Positions 1 through 7,071 of a stretch of DNA of 64,000 nucleotides are shown here, in pieces. The notes under the pieces are model-generated. The model saw nothing but the letters and a program-made list of their open reading frames with translations, was not told the DNA's origin and did not search any database. Location of the stretch: positions 124,001 to 188,000 of the forward strand of contig JADCFQ010000005.1 in the NCBI GenBank assembly GCA_020249435.1, in the 5' to 3' direction. This DNA is from Roseomonas sp. GTDB lineage: Bacteria; Pseudomonadota; Alphaproteobacteria; Acetobacterales; Acetobacteraceae. Both the position numbers and the translations under genes were made by a program. Each line of letters opens with the position of its first letter. Positions within the stretch are counted from its first letter, which is position 1.

Positions 1-988
1 CCGTTCGCTTGCTGGGCTTGCCGCTGGCGCTGCCCTGCTGCCGAGCCTTGCCAAGGCGCAAGCCTGGAATCCGCGCCGTACCGAGAGCTTCAATGAAGGC
101 TTCCCAGAACCGGGCCGTCGCCCCTGGGCGGAACAAGTGCCGCAGCTGCGCGTTGGCTTGCTGGGCGGGGAAAATGAAGCCGATCGCATGGGCCGTTTCG
201 GCGCCTATCGCGAATTGCTGGAACGCACCTTTGGTGTGCCGACCAGGCTGTTCCCGGCGTCTGATTACGCTGGCGTCTTGCAGGCCTTCAGCGCGAAGCA
301 GATTGAAGTCGCCTCACTTGGCCCATCGGGCTATGCCGGCGCCTGGCTTGATACGAATGGCGGGGTCGAGCCCCTGCTGACCGCCGAGGAATCGGATGGT
401 TCCATTTCCTACATCGCCGTGATGGTGGTGCGTGCCGATTCCGGCATCACCAATCTTGAGCAGATGCGCGGCAAGTCACTTGCCTGGGCGGATGCGAATT
501 CAACCTCGGGCTATCTCATCCCGCGCTTCGCGCTGCGTCGTGGTGGTATTGCGGTGGATGGCAATGCCTATTTCTCCCGTACCGGTTTCGCGGGCGGGCA
601 TGAACAGGGCGTGGTCGCGGTGCTGCAGCGCCAATATGATGCGGCGGTGACCTGGGCCTCTGGCCAGGGTGATGAGGCGCAAGGCTTCACGCGCGGCAAT
701 CTGCGCGCCATGGTGCAGAAGGGCATGCTCAATATGGGTGACCTCCGCATCATCTGGCGGTCTGAACCGATTGTGAATGGGCCGATCTCGGCGCGTACCG
801 ATCTTCCGGCGGCCTTCAAGGAAGATTTCAAGCGCTTCCATCTTGCTCTGCCCAAGGCGCATCCGGAAATCTATCGCCAGATCGAGCGTGGCGCCGGTAC
901 CGGCTATCGTGAAGTACGGCATCAGGATTACGATCTGATCGTTGAAATCCGCCGCGAGGAAGCCGCCGCGCGTCGCCGCCGTTCTTAA
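1..988 (+). CDS. phnD: Phosphonate ABC transporter substrate-binding protein PhnD, 5' end cut off
   Basis: Periplasmic binding protein that delivers phosphonates (or phosphate esters/phosphite) to the PhnE permeases. The frame is open to the left edge, so the true start lies outside the window. The first visible residues (RSLAGLAAGAALLPSLAKAQA) read as the end of an export signal, possibly Tat-type, with cleavage after AQA. The mature part has the PhnD-like core: VGLLGGENEADRMGRF, then VASLGPSGYAGAW and the SYIAVMVVRADSGI region, followed by SLAWADANSTSGYLIP. About 328 residues are visible. The stop is 1 base before the phnE1 ATG, so the genes are surely co-transcribed. The ATPase phnC is expected upstream but not seen. 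The ligand cannot be read from sequence. Confidence 0.9.
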   Translation, partial: RSLAGLAAGAALLPSLAKAQAWNPRRTESFNEGFPEPGRRPWAEQVPQLRVGLLGGENEADRMGRFGAYRELLERTFGVPTRLFPASDYAGVLQAFSAKQIEVASLGPSGYAGAWLDTNGGVEPLLTAEESDGSISYIAVMVVRADSGITNLEQMRGKSLAWADANSTSGYLIPRFALRRGGIAVDGNAYFSRTGFAGGHEQGVVAVLQRQYDAAVTWASGQGDEAQGFTRGNLRAMVQKGMLNMGDLRIIWRSEPIVNGPISARTDLPAAFKEDFKRFHLALPKAHPEIYRQIERGAGTGYREVRHQDYDLIVEIRREEAAARRRRS

Positions 989-989
989 G

Positions 990-1892
990 ATGCAGGAAGC
1001 CTATGCCACCAGCCTTCCCGCGGTGATCCGCGGGGAGGAAGCCTTTCAGGCTGCGCGCCGCCAAAGGCGCAATGCCGCGCTTCTGGGCGCGGCGGTGGTT
1101 CTGGCATGCCTGCTGCTCTCCGCCTGGGTCAGCGAAGCGCATCCCGCCACCTTATGGGCTGGGCTGCCGCGCATTTTTGAATATTTCATCCGTATCCTGC
1201 CGGATTTGCGCTGGCCCGCGCTGTTTGCCGATGCGGAAACGGAAGGCTCCATCGCCTTCTGGTTCTATCGCCTGCCTGAATGGGCTTTGTTGATCGTGGA
1301 AACCGCCAATATGGCGGCACTCGCCACACTGCTGGGGTCGGCTGTTTCGCTGCTGCTCGCCTTTCCGGCGGCGCGCAACATCGCGCCTTCAGGTCTTGTT
1401 TATAATCTCACGCGCCGCTTTCTGGAGGCGCTGCGTACAATTCCCGAAATCGTTTATGCGTTGATCTTCGTCTGGGCCTTTGGCGTTGGCGCACTCGCGG
1501 GTATTCTGGCGATTGCGCTCCATAGTGCTGGCGCCAATGGCAAGCTCTTTGCCGAGGCGATTGAAAATGCCGATATGAAGCCCTGGGATGGCGTGACCTC
1601 AGCGGGTGGCAGTTGGTTCGCCGCCTGCCGCTTCGCGATCCTGCCGCAAGTCTTGCCCAATATCCTTTCCTATCTGCTGCTGCGGTTTGAAGTGAATATC
1701 CGCTCCGCCAGCGTGATTGGTTTCGTCGGGGCGGGTGGCATTGGTGAGGAACTTTATAAGGTGATCTCCTTCAATTATTATGAGGAAATCAGCGCCATCA
1801 TCCTGCTGATCATCCTGACCGTTGTCTGCGTTGATCTGCTGTCGGAACGCCTGCGCCACGCCGCGATGGGGCGGCTGGAGGCTGCGCGATGA
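990..1892 (+). CDS. phnE: Phosphonate ABC transporter permease PhnE (first)
   Basis: Inner-membrane permease of a PhnCDE importer, about 300 aa. I start it at ATG 990 (MQEAYATSLPAV), directly after the phnD stop at 988; an in-frame ATG at 942 would overlap phnD by 47 bases. Hydrophobic segments occur near residues 33-53, 100-130, 150-175 and 240-290. The cytoplasmic EAA loop reads as EAIENADMKPWDGVTSAGGS followed by ILPQVLPNILSYLL, typical of PhnE. The C-terminal part contains SASVIGFVGAGGIGEEL, a family hallmark. The stop overlaps the next permease start (ATGA), giving translational coupling. Paired PhnE genes are common in such operons. Confidence 0.9.
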   Translation: MQEAYATSLPAVIRGEEAFQAARRQRRNAALLGAAVVLACLLLSAWVSEAHPATLWAGLPRIFEYFIRILPDLRWPALFADAETEGSIAFWFYRLPEWALLIVETANMAALATLLGSAVSLLLAFPAARNIAPSGLVYNLTRRFLEALRTIPEIVYALIFVWAFGVGALAGILAIALHSAGANGKLFAEAIENADMKPWDGVTSAGGSWFAACRFAILPQVLPNILSYLLLRFEVNIRSASVIGFVGAGGIGEELYKVISFNYYEEISAIILLIILTVVCVDLLSERLRHAAMGRLEAAR

Positions 1893-2716
1893 GCGAGAGC
1901 AGCATCACCCAATGGCGTGCGCGCATGCCAAATGCCTTTGGCCCCGGCCCTGTACGGCTTGGTCTGCGCGGGCTTGGCATTGTGCTGTTCTTTGCCTGGT
2001 TCATCGGTGCGCTTTGGTATTTTGATTTCTCGCCCGCACGGCTTTGGAATGGGCTGAACGGGCTTGGCACCATCCTTGTGCTGATGATCCCACCCTCACC
2101 TGGGGAGCTTTGGCAGGAAATCCTCAAGGGCATAGCGGAAAGTGTTGCCATGGCCTTTCTTGGCACCTTCATGGCGGCGATTGTGGCCGTGCCCTTGGGC
2201 TTCATGGGCGCACGCAATGTGGTGACAACAACGCTGCTGCGCTTTTCGCTCCGGCGCGTTTTCGATGGCATGCGCGGCGTGGATCAATTGATCTGGGCGC
2301 TGGCCTTTGTGCGCGCGGTGGGGTTGGGACCATTGGCCGGCGTGCTCGCGATTTTCGTCTCGGATATTGCGGTGCTGTCGAAACTCTATGCCGAGGCGAT
2401 CGAGAATGCCGAAAAGCGCCAGGCCGAGGGTGTGACGGCGGCTGGCGGCGGCCGCTTGCTTGGCATTCGCTTTGGTATTCTTCCCCAAGTGGCACCGGTC
2501 ATGCTGGCGCAGGCGCTCTATTTCTTTGAAAGCAATACGCGTTCTGCGTCTATCCTTGGGGTAGTGGGGGCAGGGGGGATTGGTTTGCAGATTGCCGAGC
2601 GGATTCGTGTACGGCATTGGGATGAAGTGGCCTTCATCATCATCCTGATGATCATCACGGTGGCTGCGATTGATTGGATTTCGGGGCGGATTCGCAGGCG
2701 ATTGATTGCTGCTTGA
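1889..2716 (+). CDS. phnE: Phosphonate ABC transporter permease PhnE (second)
   Basis: Second inner-membrane permease of the same importer, 275 aa, starting in a 4-base ATGA overlap with the first. It has the same EAA-loop signature (EAIENAEKRQAEGVTAAGGG, then FGILPQVAPVMLAQAL) and the SASILGVVGAGGIGLQI block, so it is a paralogue that probably forms a heterodimer with the first PhnE. It ends the visible operon. No terminator with a good T-run follows before the tRNA genes on the opposite strand. Confidence 0.9.
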   Translation: MSESSITQWRARMPNAFGPGPVRLGLRGLGIVLFFAWFIGALWYFDFSPARLWNGLNGLGTILVLMIPPSPGELWQEILKGIAESVAMAFLGTFMAAIVAVPLGFMGARNVVTTTLLRFSLRRVFDGMRGVDQLIWALAFVRAVGLGPLAGVLAIFVSDIAVLSKLYAEAIENAEKRQAEGVTAAGGGRLLGIRFGILPQVAPVMLAQALYFFESNTRSASILGVVGAGGIGLQIAERIRVRHWDEVAFIIILMIITVAAIDWISGRIRRRLIAA

Positions 2717-2740
2717 CCCAAAAAGGCGCGATGAGAAGGG

Positions 2741-2795
2741 CCTGATCCATCAAGCCCGACCAGGCTGGCGCCATAGAGGCACCATGGAGCAAAAT
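2741..2795 (+). repeat. Short intergenic element resembling the lipoprotein leaders at 12.15 and 12.69 kb
   Basis: The segment has CCTGATCCA, then AGCCCG, then GCCAT and GAGGCA in the same order as the leaders at 12151-12190 and 12691-12720, with extra bases between the blocks. It lies between phnE and the tRNA-Asn gene. The similarity is short and gapped, so it may be chance. Confidence 0.25.
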
Positions 2796-2842
2796 TTGAA
2801 TTGCCACCAACGGGAAGAAAGCTTGGAAGTCTTTTAAATTTC

Positions 2843-2918
2843 TGGCTCCCCGAGTTGGACTCGAACCAACGACCTAGGGATTAACAGTCCCGCGCTCTAC
2901 CAGCTGAGCTATCGGGGA
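2843..2918 (-). tRNA. tRNA-Asn(GTT)
   Basis: Read on the minus strand, this 76-nt segment has a 7-bp acceptor stem (TCCCCGA/TCGGGGA), a D-arm containing AGCTCAGCTGGTAGAGC, anticodon loop CTGTTAAT with anticodon GTT, T-loop GTTCGAGTC and an encoded CCA end. All arms are well formed. Confidence 0.97.
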
Positions 2919-2991
2919 ACAGGAGCCGGCGAGCCTAATAGCAGCGCCACGCCTTATGTCAAAGCCCTGCGGCACGACTTAAAGCGCGTCT

Positions 2992-3065
2992 TGGAGGTCC
3001 GGAGCGGAATCGAACCGCTGTAGAGGGTTTTGCAGACCCTTGCCTGACCACTCGGCCACCGGACC
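2992..3065 (-). tRNA. tRNA-Cys(GCA)
   Basis: The minus strand gives a 74-nt cloverleaf with acceptor stem GGTCCGG/CCGGACC, anticodon loop CTGCAAA with anticodon GCA, T-loop GTTCGATTC and an encoded CCA. It lies 73 bases upstream of tRNA-Asn in the same direction, so the two may share a transcript. The 456 bases between phnE and the next CDS hold these two tRNAs and nothing else I can support except the short element at 2741. Confidence 0.97.
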
Positions 3066-3172
3066 CCTCGGCGTCTCTATCGGGCCGCGCCCGCTCCTGG
3101 TCAAGCGCCAGCTTGGCGGGGCAAGGGCTCACGACCTATAATGCTTTCAACAAGGCTTGAAGGATGGGCAAA

Positions 3173-3829
3173 ATGGATGTCGCGCGCGCCAGAATTTTCA
3201 TGGTGGATGGGCAGTTGCGGCCGAATCAGGTGCAGGATCCGCGCATCCTTTCGGCCTTTGGCGATTTGTCGAGGGAAGCCTTTCTGCCGGCTGATCTCTC
3301 CGCGCGGGCCTATGCGGATGCGGATGTGCCGCTACCAGGTGGGCGGGTGCTGATCCAGCCCATGGTCATGGCGCGGCTTTTCCAGCTCGCGGAGTTGCGC
3401 CGCGGAGACCGCACCCTGCTGCTGGGGGCGGGCTGTGGCTATGGCGCTGCGGTGCTGGCCTCCATGGGTGCGAATGTGACCGCGCTTGAAGATGATCCGG
3501 CCTTGCTCGCCCTGGCACAGGCCGGCTTGGCGCGCTGCCTGCCGGAAGCCTCTATCCGGCTGATGCGCGAAGACCCTGCCCATCCGCCGGCGGGGCTCGG
3601 CCCCTTTGATGTGATTGTTATTGAAGGCGGCGTGCCGGCCATTCCCCGCCCGATTGAGACCCTGCTCGCGGAAGGTGGGCGCCTGGTGACGTTGGTCACC
3701 ACGGGCGGGCCGCCGGCGCGGGCCACTTTGGTGCGCCATATCGGCGGCAGCTTCACCCCGCGCGTAGCGTTTGAGGCCCATGCCGCGCCGCTGCCGGCCT
3801 TCCAGCCCAAGCCGAGCTTCGCTTTCTAG
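3173..3829 (+). CDS. Protein-L-isoaspartate O-methyltransferase family protein
   Basis: SAM-dependent methyltransferase of the PCMT family, 218 aa from ATG 3173, which has GAAGG 9 bases upstream; an ATG at 3164 is also possible. It opens with the alphaproteobacterial signature ARIFMVDGQLRPNQV. The PCMT region includes a PMVMARLFQL segment, then a Rossmann SAM site (LLLGAGCGYGAAVL), an acidic ribose-binding residue in ALEDDP, and FDVIVIEGGV. The substrate-recognition segment diverges from classical Pcm, and members next to tolC are usually annotated only at family level. It precedes tolC, a neighbourhood conserved in many alphaproteobacteria. Whether it repairs isoaspartate cannot be told. Confidence 0.85.
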   Translation: MDVARARIFMVDGQLRPNQVQDPRILSAFGDLSREAFLPADLSARAYADADVPLPGGRVLIQPMVMARLFQLAELRRGDRTLLLGAGCGYGAAVLASMGANVTALEDDPALLALAQAGLARCLPEASIRLMREDPAHPPAGLGPFDVIVIEGGVPAIPRPIETLLAEGGRLVTLVTTGGPPARATLVRHIGGSFTPRVAFEAHAAPLPAFQPKPSFAF

Positions 3830-3965
3830 GGGCAATTATGGTTGTTTTCATTCTTGGGCTGGCGCAACCGCCCGCGCATGCTGTAGCTTGTGCAGTAGTT
3901 CATTCGGGCAACTCGGGGTGGGGTTAGCCTGGAAACGCGTTCGGGGGCTTTGGGGGTTGCACTTG

Positions 3966-5420
3966 ATGAGAAGTTTTCGTGCATCGCTGTTTCTATCTGC
4001 GGCTATGGCCCTGGCGCCTTTGGCCTCGGCGGGCGCGCAAACCCTCCAGGACGCCCTCGCGGCAGCTTATGCGAATAACCCTGCATTGCTCGCCGCCCGT
4101 GCGCAGCTTCGTGCCGTTGATGAAAACCTGCCTCAGGCCCTGGCTGGCTGGCGGCCCAGTGTCACCTTCTCAGGCGCCGGAGGCTATACGGATGCTACGG
4201 CGCGGTCGCGGGTGGATAGCGCGACGGGTCCCTATTCGCGCTTCACGGATATTGATCGGAGCACTGGCAATCTGACCGGCGCGGTAACCCAGCCAATCTA
4301 TCGCGGTGGCCGCACCGTGGCCGGCACAAGGCGGGCGGAAAACCAAATCTACGCCCAGCGTTCCCGGCTGATCGCGACGGAACAGCAGGTGCTGCTGGAT
4401 TCCGTGGCGTCTTACGTTGCCGTGATCCGCGATACCGAAGTGGTGCGCCTCAATACCAACAATGTGCAGGTCCTCGCACGGCAATTGCAAGCCACGAATG
4501 AACGCTTCCGCGTTGGTGAAATCACCCGCACGGATGTCGCGCAGGCAGAGTCGCGCCTGGCGGGTGCGCGGGCCGCCTTGGAACAGGCGGATGGCAATCG
4601 GGAATCCTCCCGCGCGGTATTTCAGCGCCTGATCGGCATGGCGCCGAACCGGGTTTCGCCGCCGCAGCCCTTGATCCCGCCAGTGCGTTCCGCGCAGGAA
4701 GCGGTGCAGAAGGCCAGCACCAATAACCCGACTGTCATCGCCGCCATGTTTGATGAAGCGGCAGCGATCGAAAATATTGATCTGCAATTCGGCGCATTGT
4801 TGCCGACGATTGGTGTACAGGGCCAGACCTTCCGTCTGGACAACAATACAACACGTGGCACACGACAAACGGGCTCTCAAGTAACCGCCAATCTTTCCGT
4901 GCCGCTGTATCAGGGCGGCGCCGAACATGCAGCGGTCCGTCAGGCACGCCAGCAGGCCCAGCAGCAGCGGCAATTGGTGGAAGATGCGCGCCGGCTTGCC
5001 GGGCAGCAGGCGGCACAAGCCTGGGAGACACTCCGCACCGCCCGCGCCCAGGTGGAAAGCGTGCGCGCCCAGATCCGCGCCCAGGAAATCGCGCTGGATG
5101 GTGTGCAGCGCGAAGCCGTGGTCGGCAGCCGCACCACGCTTGATGTGTTGAACGCCGAGCAGGAATTGCTGAATGCTCGCGTCAGCCTGGTGCAGGCCCT
5201 GGCGACCTTGGTGAATGCTTCCTATTCGCTGACCGCCACGATTGGCCGCTTGACTGCGCAGGATCTTGGCCTGCCGGTCCAGCTTTACGACCCGAAAGCC
5301 TATCATCAGGCGGTTCGTAACCTTTGGGTTGGAACTGGGGATTATAGTGATGTCGCGGCACGTCCCGCCGCTGCCACTGCCGCCACGGCGCCTCAGGCGC
5401 CTTCGAGAGGAAGACCATGA
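3966..5420 (+). CDS. tolC: TolC-family outer-membrane efflux protein
   Basis: Outer-membrane channel for type I secretion or tripartite efflux, 484 aa from ATG 3966. The frame is open upstream to 3771, but only the 3966 start is followed directly by a signal peptide (MRSFRASLFLSAAMALAPLA, cleaved after AGAQ). The mature protein starts TLQDALAAAYANNPALLAAR, the classical OEP repeat start, and a second internal repeat begins near residue 250 (AQEAVQKASTNNPTVIAA). The Ala/Gln-rich helices (QARQQAQQQRQLVEDARR) build the periplasmic barrel. The C-terminus is followed by a short Ala/Pro tail. The stop overlaps popZ by ATGA. Confidence 0.93.
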   Translation: MRSFRASLFLSAAMALAPLASAGAQTLQDALAAAYANNPALLAARAQLRAVDENLPQALAGWRPSVTFSGAGGYTDATARSRVDSATGPYSRFTDIDRSTGNLTGAVTQPIYRGGRTVAGTRRAENQIYAQRSRLIATEQQVLLDSVASYVAVIRDTEVVRLNTNNVQVLARQLQATNERFRVGEITRTDVAQAESRLAGARAALEQADGNRESSRAVFQRLIGMAPNRVSPPQPLIPPVRSAQEAVQKASTNNPTVIAAMFDEAAAIENIDLQFGALLPTIGVQGQTFRLDNNTTRGTRQTGSQVTANLSVPLYQGGAEHAAVRQARQQAQQQRQLVEDARRLAGQQAAQAWETLRTARAQVESVRAQIRAQEIALDGVQREAVVGSRTTLDVLNAEQELLNARVSLVQALATLVNASYSLTATIGRLTAQDLGLPVQLYDPKAYHQAVRNLWVGTGDYSDVAARPAAATAATAPQAPSRGRP

Positions 5421-5995
5421 GCGGTACCGCGCCGCCCCCCGCCGGGGGGCAGGATCAATCCATGGATGATATCCTGGCGTCCATTCGTCGCATCCTGAAT
5501 GAGGATGAGGCGGCGGCGCAGACCGCGGAAGGGGCGGACCCGTCCAACCCCGAAGCGGCTGGTGCTGAGGCGCCGGAAATGCCAGAGGCGTCGCCACCCC
5601 CAAGAGCATCAGCGCCCGAATTCACGCCCCCGCCAATGGCGCCGCCACCGCCAATGGCGCGTTCCGGGCCGGAACCCATTGAATTGACCTCGGATATGCT
5701 GGTCACACCGCCTACCCGGGCGGCATCATCCCCGCGCATGGGCATGGAAGATACCTCAAGCCTTATTACCCCGGCCGCCGCTGCCGCTGCGGCGGCCTCG
5801 GTCGGCTCCCTCTTGCGGGCTGTGAGTTCTGAGCGCGGTTCGCAAGTCTATCGCGGCGGGCCAAGCATCGAGGATGTCGTACGCGAAGAAATCCGCCCCA
5901 TCCTGAAGGATTGGCTGGACAGCCATTTGCCGCCTTTGGTGGAACGGCTGGTGCGCGCGGAAATCGAACGGGTCGTCAATCGCGCCTTACCGTAA
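5417..5995 (+). CDS. popZ: PopZ-like cell-pole organising protein (DUF2497)
   Basis: Polar scaffold protein, 192 aa. It has the three-part PopZ plan: an N-terminal helix SMDDILASIRRILNEDEAAA (about residues 14-34), a Pro/Ala/acid-rich disordered middle (about 35-100), and a C-terminal oligomerisation region IEDVVREEIRPILKDWLDSH followed by LPPLVERLVRAEIERVV. In Caulobacter, PopZ anchors the ParB-origin complex at the pole; that role is inferred here. It is coupled to tolC by ATGA. In Caulobacter and many relatives popZ is followed by valS; here a convergent Bug gene intervenes with only 7 bases between stops. Confidence 0.9.
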   Translation: MSGTAPPPAGGQDQSMDDILASIRRILNEDEAAAQTAEGADPSNPEAAGAEAPEMPEASPPPRASAPEFTPPPMAPPPPMARSGPEPIELTSDMLVTPPTRAASSPRMGMEDTSSLITPAAAAAAAASVGSLLRAVSSERGSQVYRGGPSIEDVVREEIRPILKDWLDSHLPPLVERLVRAEIERVVNRALP

Positions 5996-6002
5996 CGCGG
6001 GA

Positions 6003-6974
6003 CTATTCCGGGCGGATATTATTCTCCCGCACCACGCGCCCCCAAAGCGCCATCTGGTCCCGCAGGAAGGCGCTGAATTCCTCGGGCGTTGAGCCGACCA
6101 CATCAATCCCCAATGGCCCGGTCATGCGGGCGCGCAATTCGGGTTCCGCCAAGGCTTTGAGCAGGGCCGCATGAAAGCGCCGCTGGATCGCCTCTGGCAC
6201 CCGCGCCGGCGCCAGCAGCCCCCACCAGGCCAGGGCATCAATATCAGGCAGGCCCTGTTCCGCGACGGTCGGCAGATCAGGAAACAGCGCGGAACGCTTG
6301 GCGCCGGTTTGTGCAAGCGGGCGGAGCGTGCGGCCCACCTGTCCGCCAAGCCCTGCATTGGTCGCCATGGGCATATCCAATTCGCCGGCGGCGGCTGCGG
6401 CGCTCATCGGCCCACCGCCGCGATAGGGCACATGCACAACGCGAAAACCCCCGGCATTTTGCATGAGCGTCATGGTCAGATGCGAAAGACTGCCATTGCC
6501 AATGGAGCCATAGGTAATTGTATCGGGCTTTTCCCGGGCCGCGGCAATCACTTCGCGCAGATTCTGCCAGGGGCGGGAGTTATGCGTGGTGATGATCATG
6601 GGTGCCGTGCCGATCAGCATGATCGGCGCGAAATCCCTCTCCGTATCGAAGCCGAGATTGGGGATCAGGAAGGGGTTCACCGCATGGGTATCAAACACCG
6701 TGACCCAGCTTTGGCCATCCGCCGGTGCACGCGCCGCCGCCTGCGTGCCCAAGGCGCCCGAAGCGCCGGGGCGATTTTCCACCACCACCGGCACGCCAAG
6801 CTCGGCGGCCAGGCGCGGCTGTAGCAGGCGCGTGATGGTGTCCACGCTGCCCCCGGGCGGGAAGGGGGCAATGATGCGGATGGGGCCATTCTGCCAGGCT
6901 GGCGTCTGGGCAAGGGAAGGGGCGGCAAGACCAAGCCCGGCTAGGCTGGCAATCACGGCGCGGCGATGGAACAT
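6003..6974 (-). CDS. Bug-family (tripartite tricarboxylate transporter) solute-binding protein
   Basis: Periplasmic solute-binding protein of the TctC/Bug family, 323 aa from ATG 6974. The signal peptide MFHRRAVIASLAGLGLAAPS ends at SLAQ. Family blocks are IRIIAPFPPGGSVDTITRLL, VVVENRPGASGALGTQAAAR, TYGSIGNGSLSHL and VHVPYRGGGPMSAAAAAGEL. No TctA/TctB membrane partners are nearby, as is usual for the many orphan Bug proteins in this group. The ligand is unknown, probably a carboxylate. It is convergent with popZ, is divergent from valS (97 bases), and interrupts the usual popZ-valS order. A frame extension to 7082 would overlap valS and is not used. Confidence 0.9.
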   Translation of the reverse strand: MFHRRAVIASLAGLGLAAPSLAQTPAWQNGPIRIIAPFPPGGSVDTITRLLQPRLAAELGVPVVVENRPGASGALGTQAAARAPADGQSWVTVFDTHAVNPFLIPNLGFDTERDFAPIMLIGTAPMIITTHNSRPWQNLREVIAAAREKPDTITYGSIGNGSLSHLTMTLMQNAGGFRVVHVPYRGGGPMSAAAAAGELDMPMATNAGLGGQVGRTLRPLAQTGAKRSALFPDLPTVAEQGLPDIDALAWWGLLAPARVPEAIQRRFHAALLKALAEPELRARMTGPLGIDVVGSTPEEFSAFLRDQMALWGRVVRENNIRPE

Positions 6975-7071
6975 GGCAGCATCCCAAACTTGGACAGTTT
7001 TCAGCGCGTTATGACCCACATCCCGCGCCTTGCCCTTGACGTAATGCCCCGGGGCGGGGAAGGGAAGCGCC

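Noticed and set aside
1-2716. Link between the phn importer and the PhnZ-like gene as one phosphonate system
   Set aside because: They lie over 20 kb apart with no shared operon, and the altered position 27 makes a phosphonate substrate uncertain.
4170-5609. Long open frame of 479 codons on the minus strand
   Set aside because: It is antisense to tolC and popZ, has no recognisable domain or ribosome-binding site, and the sense frames have clear family motifs.
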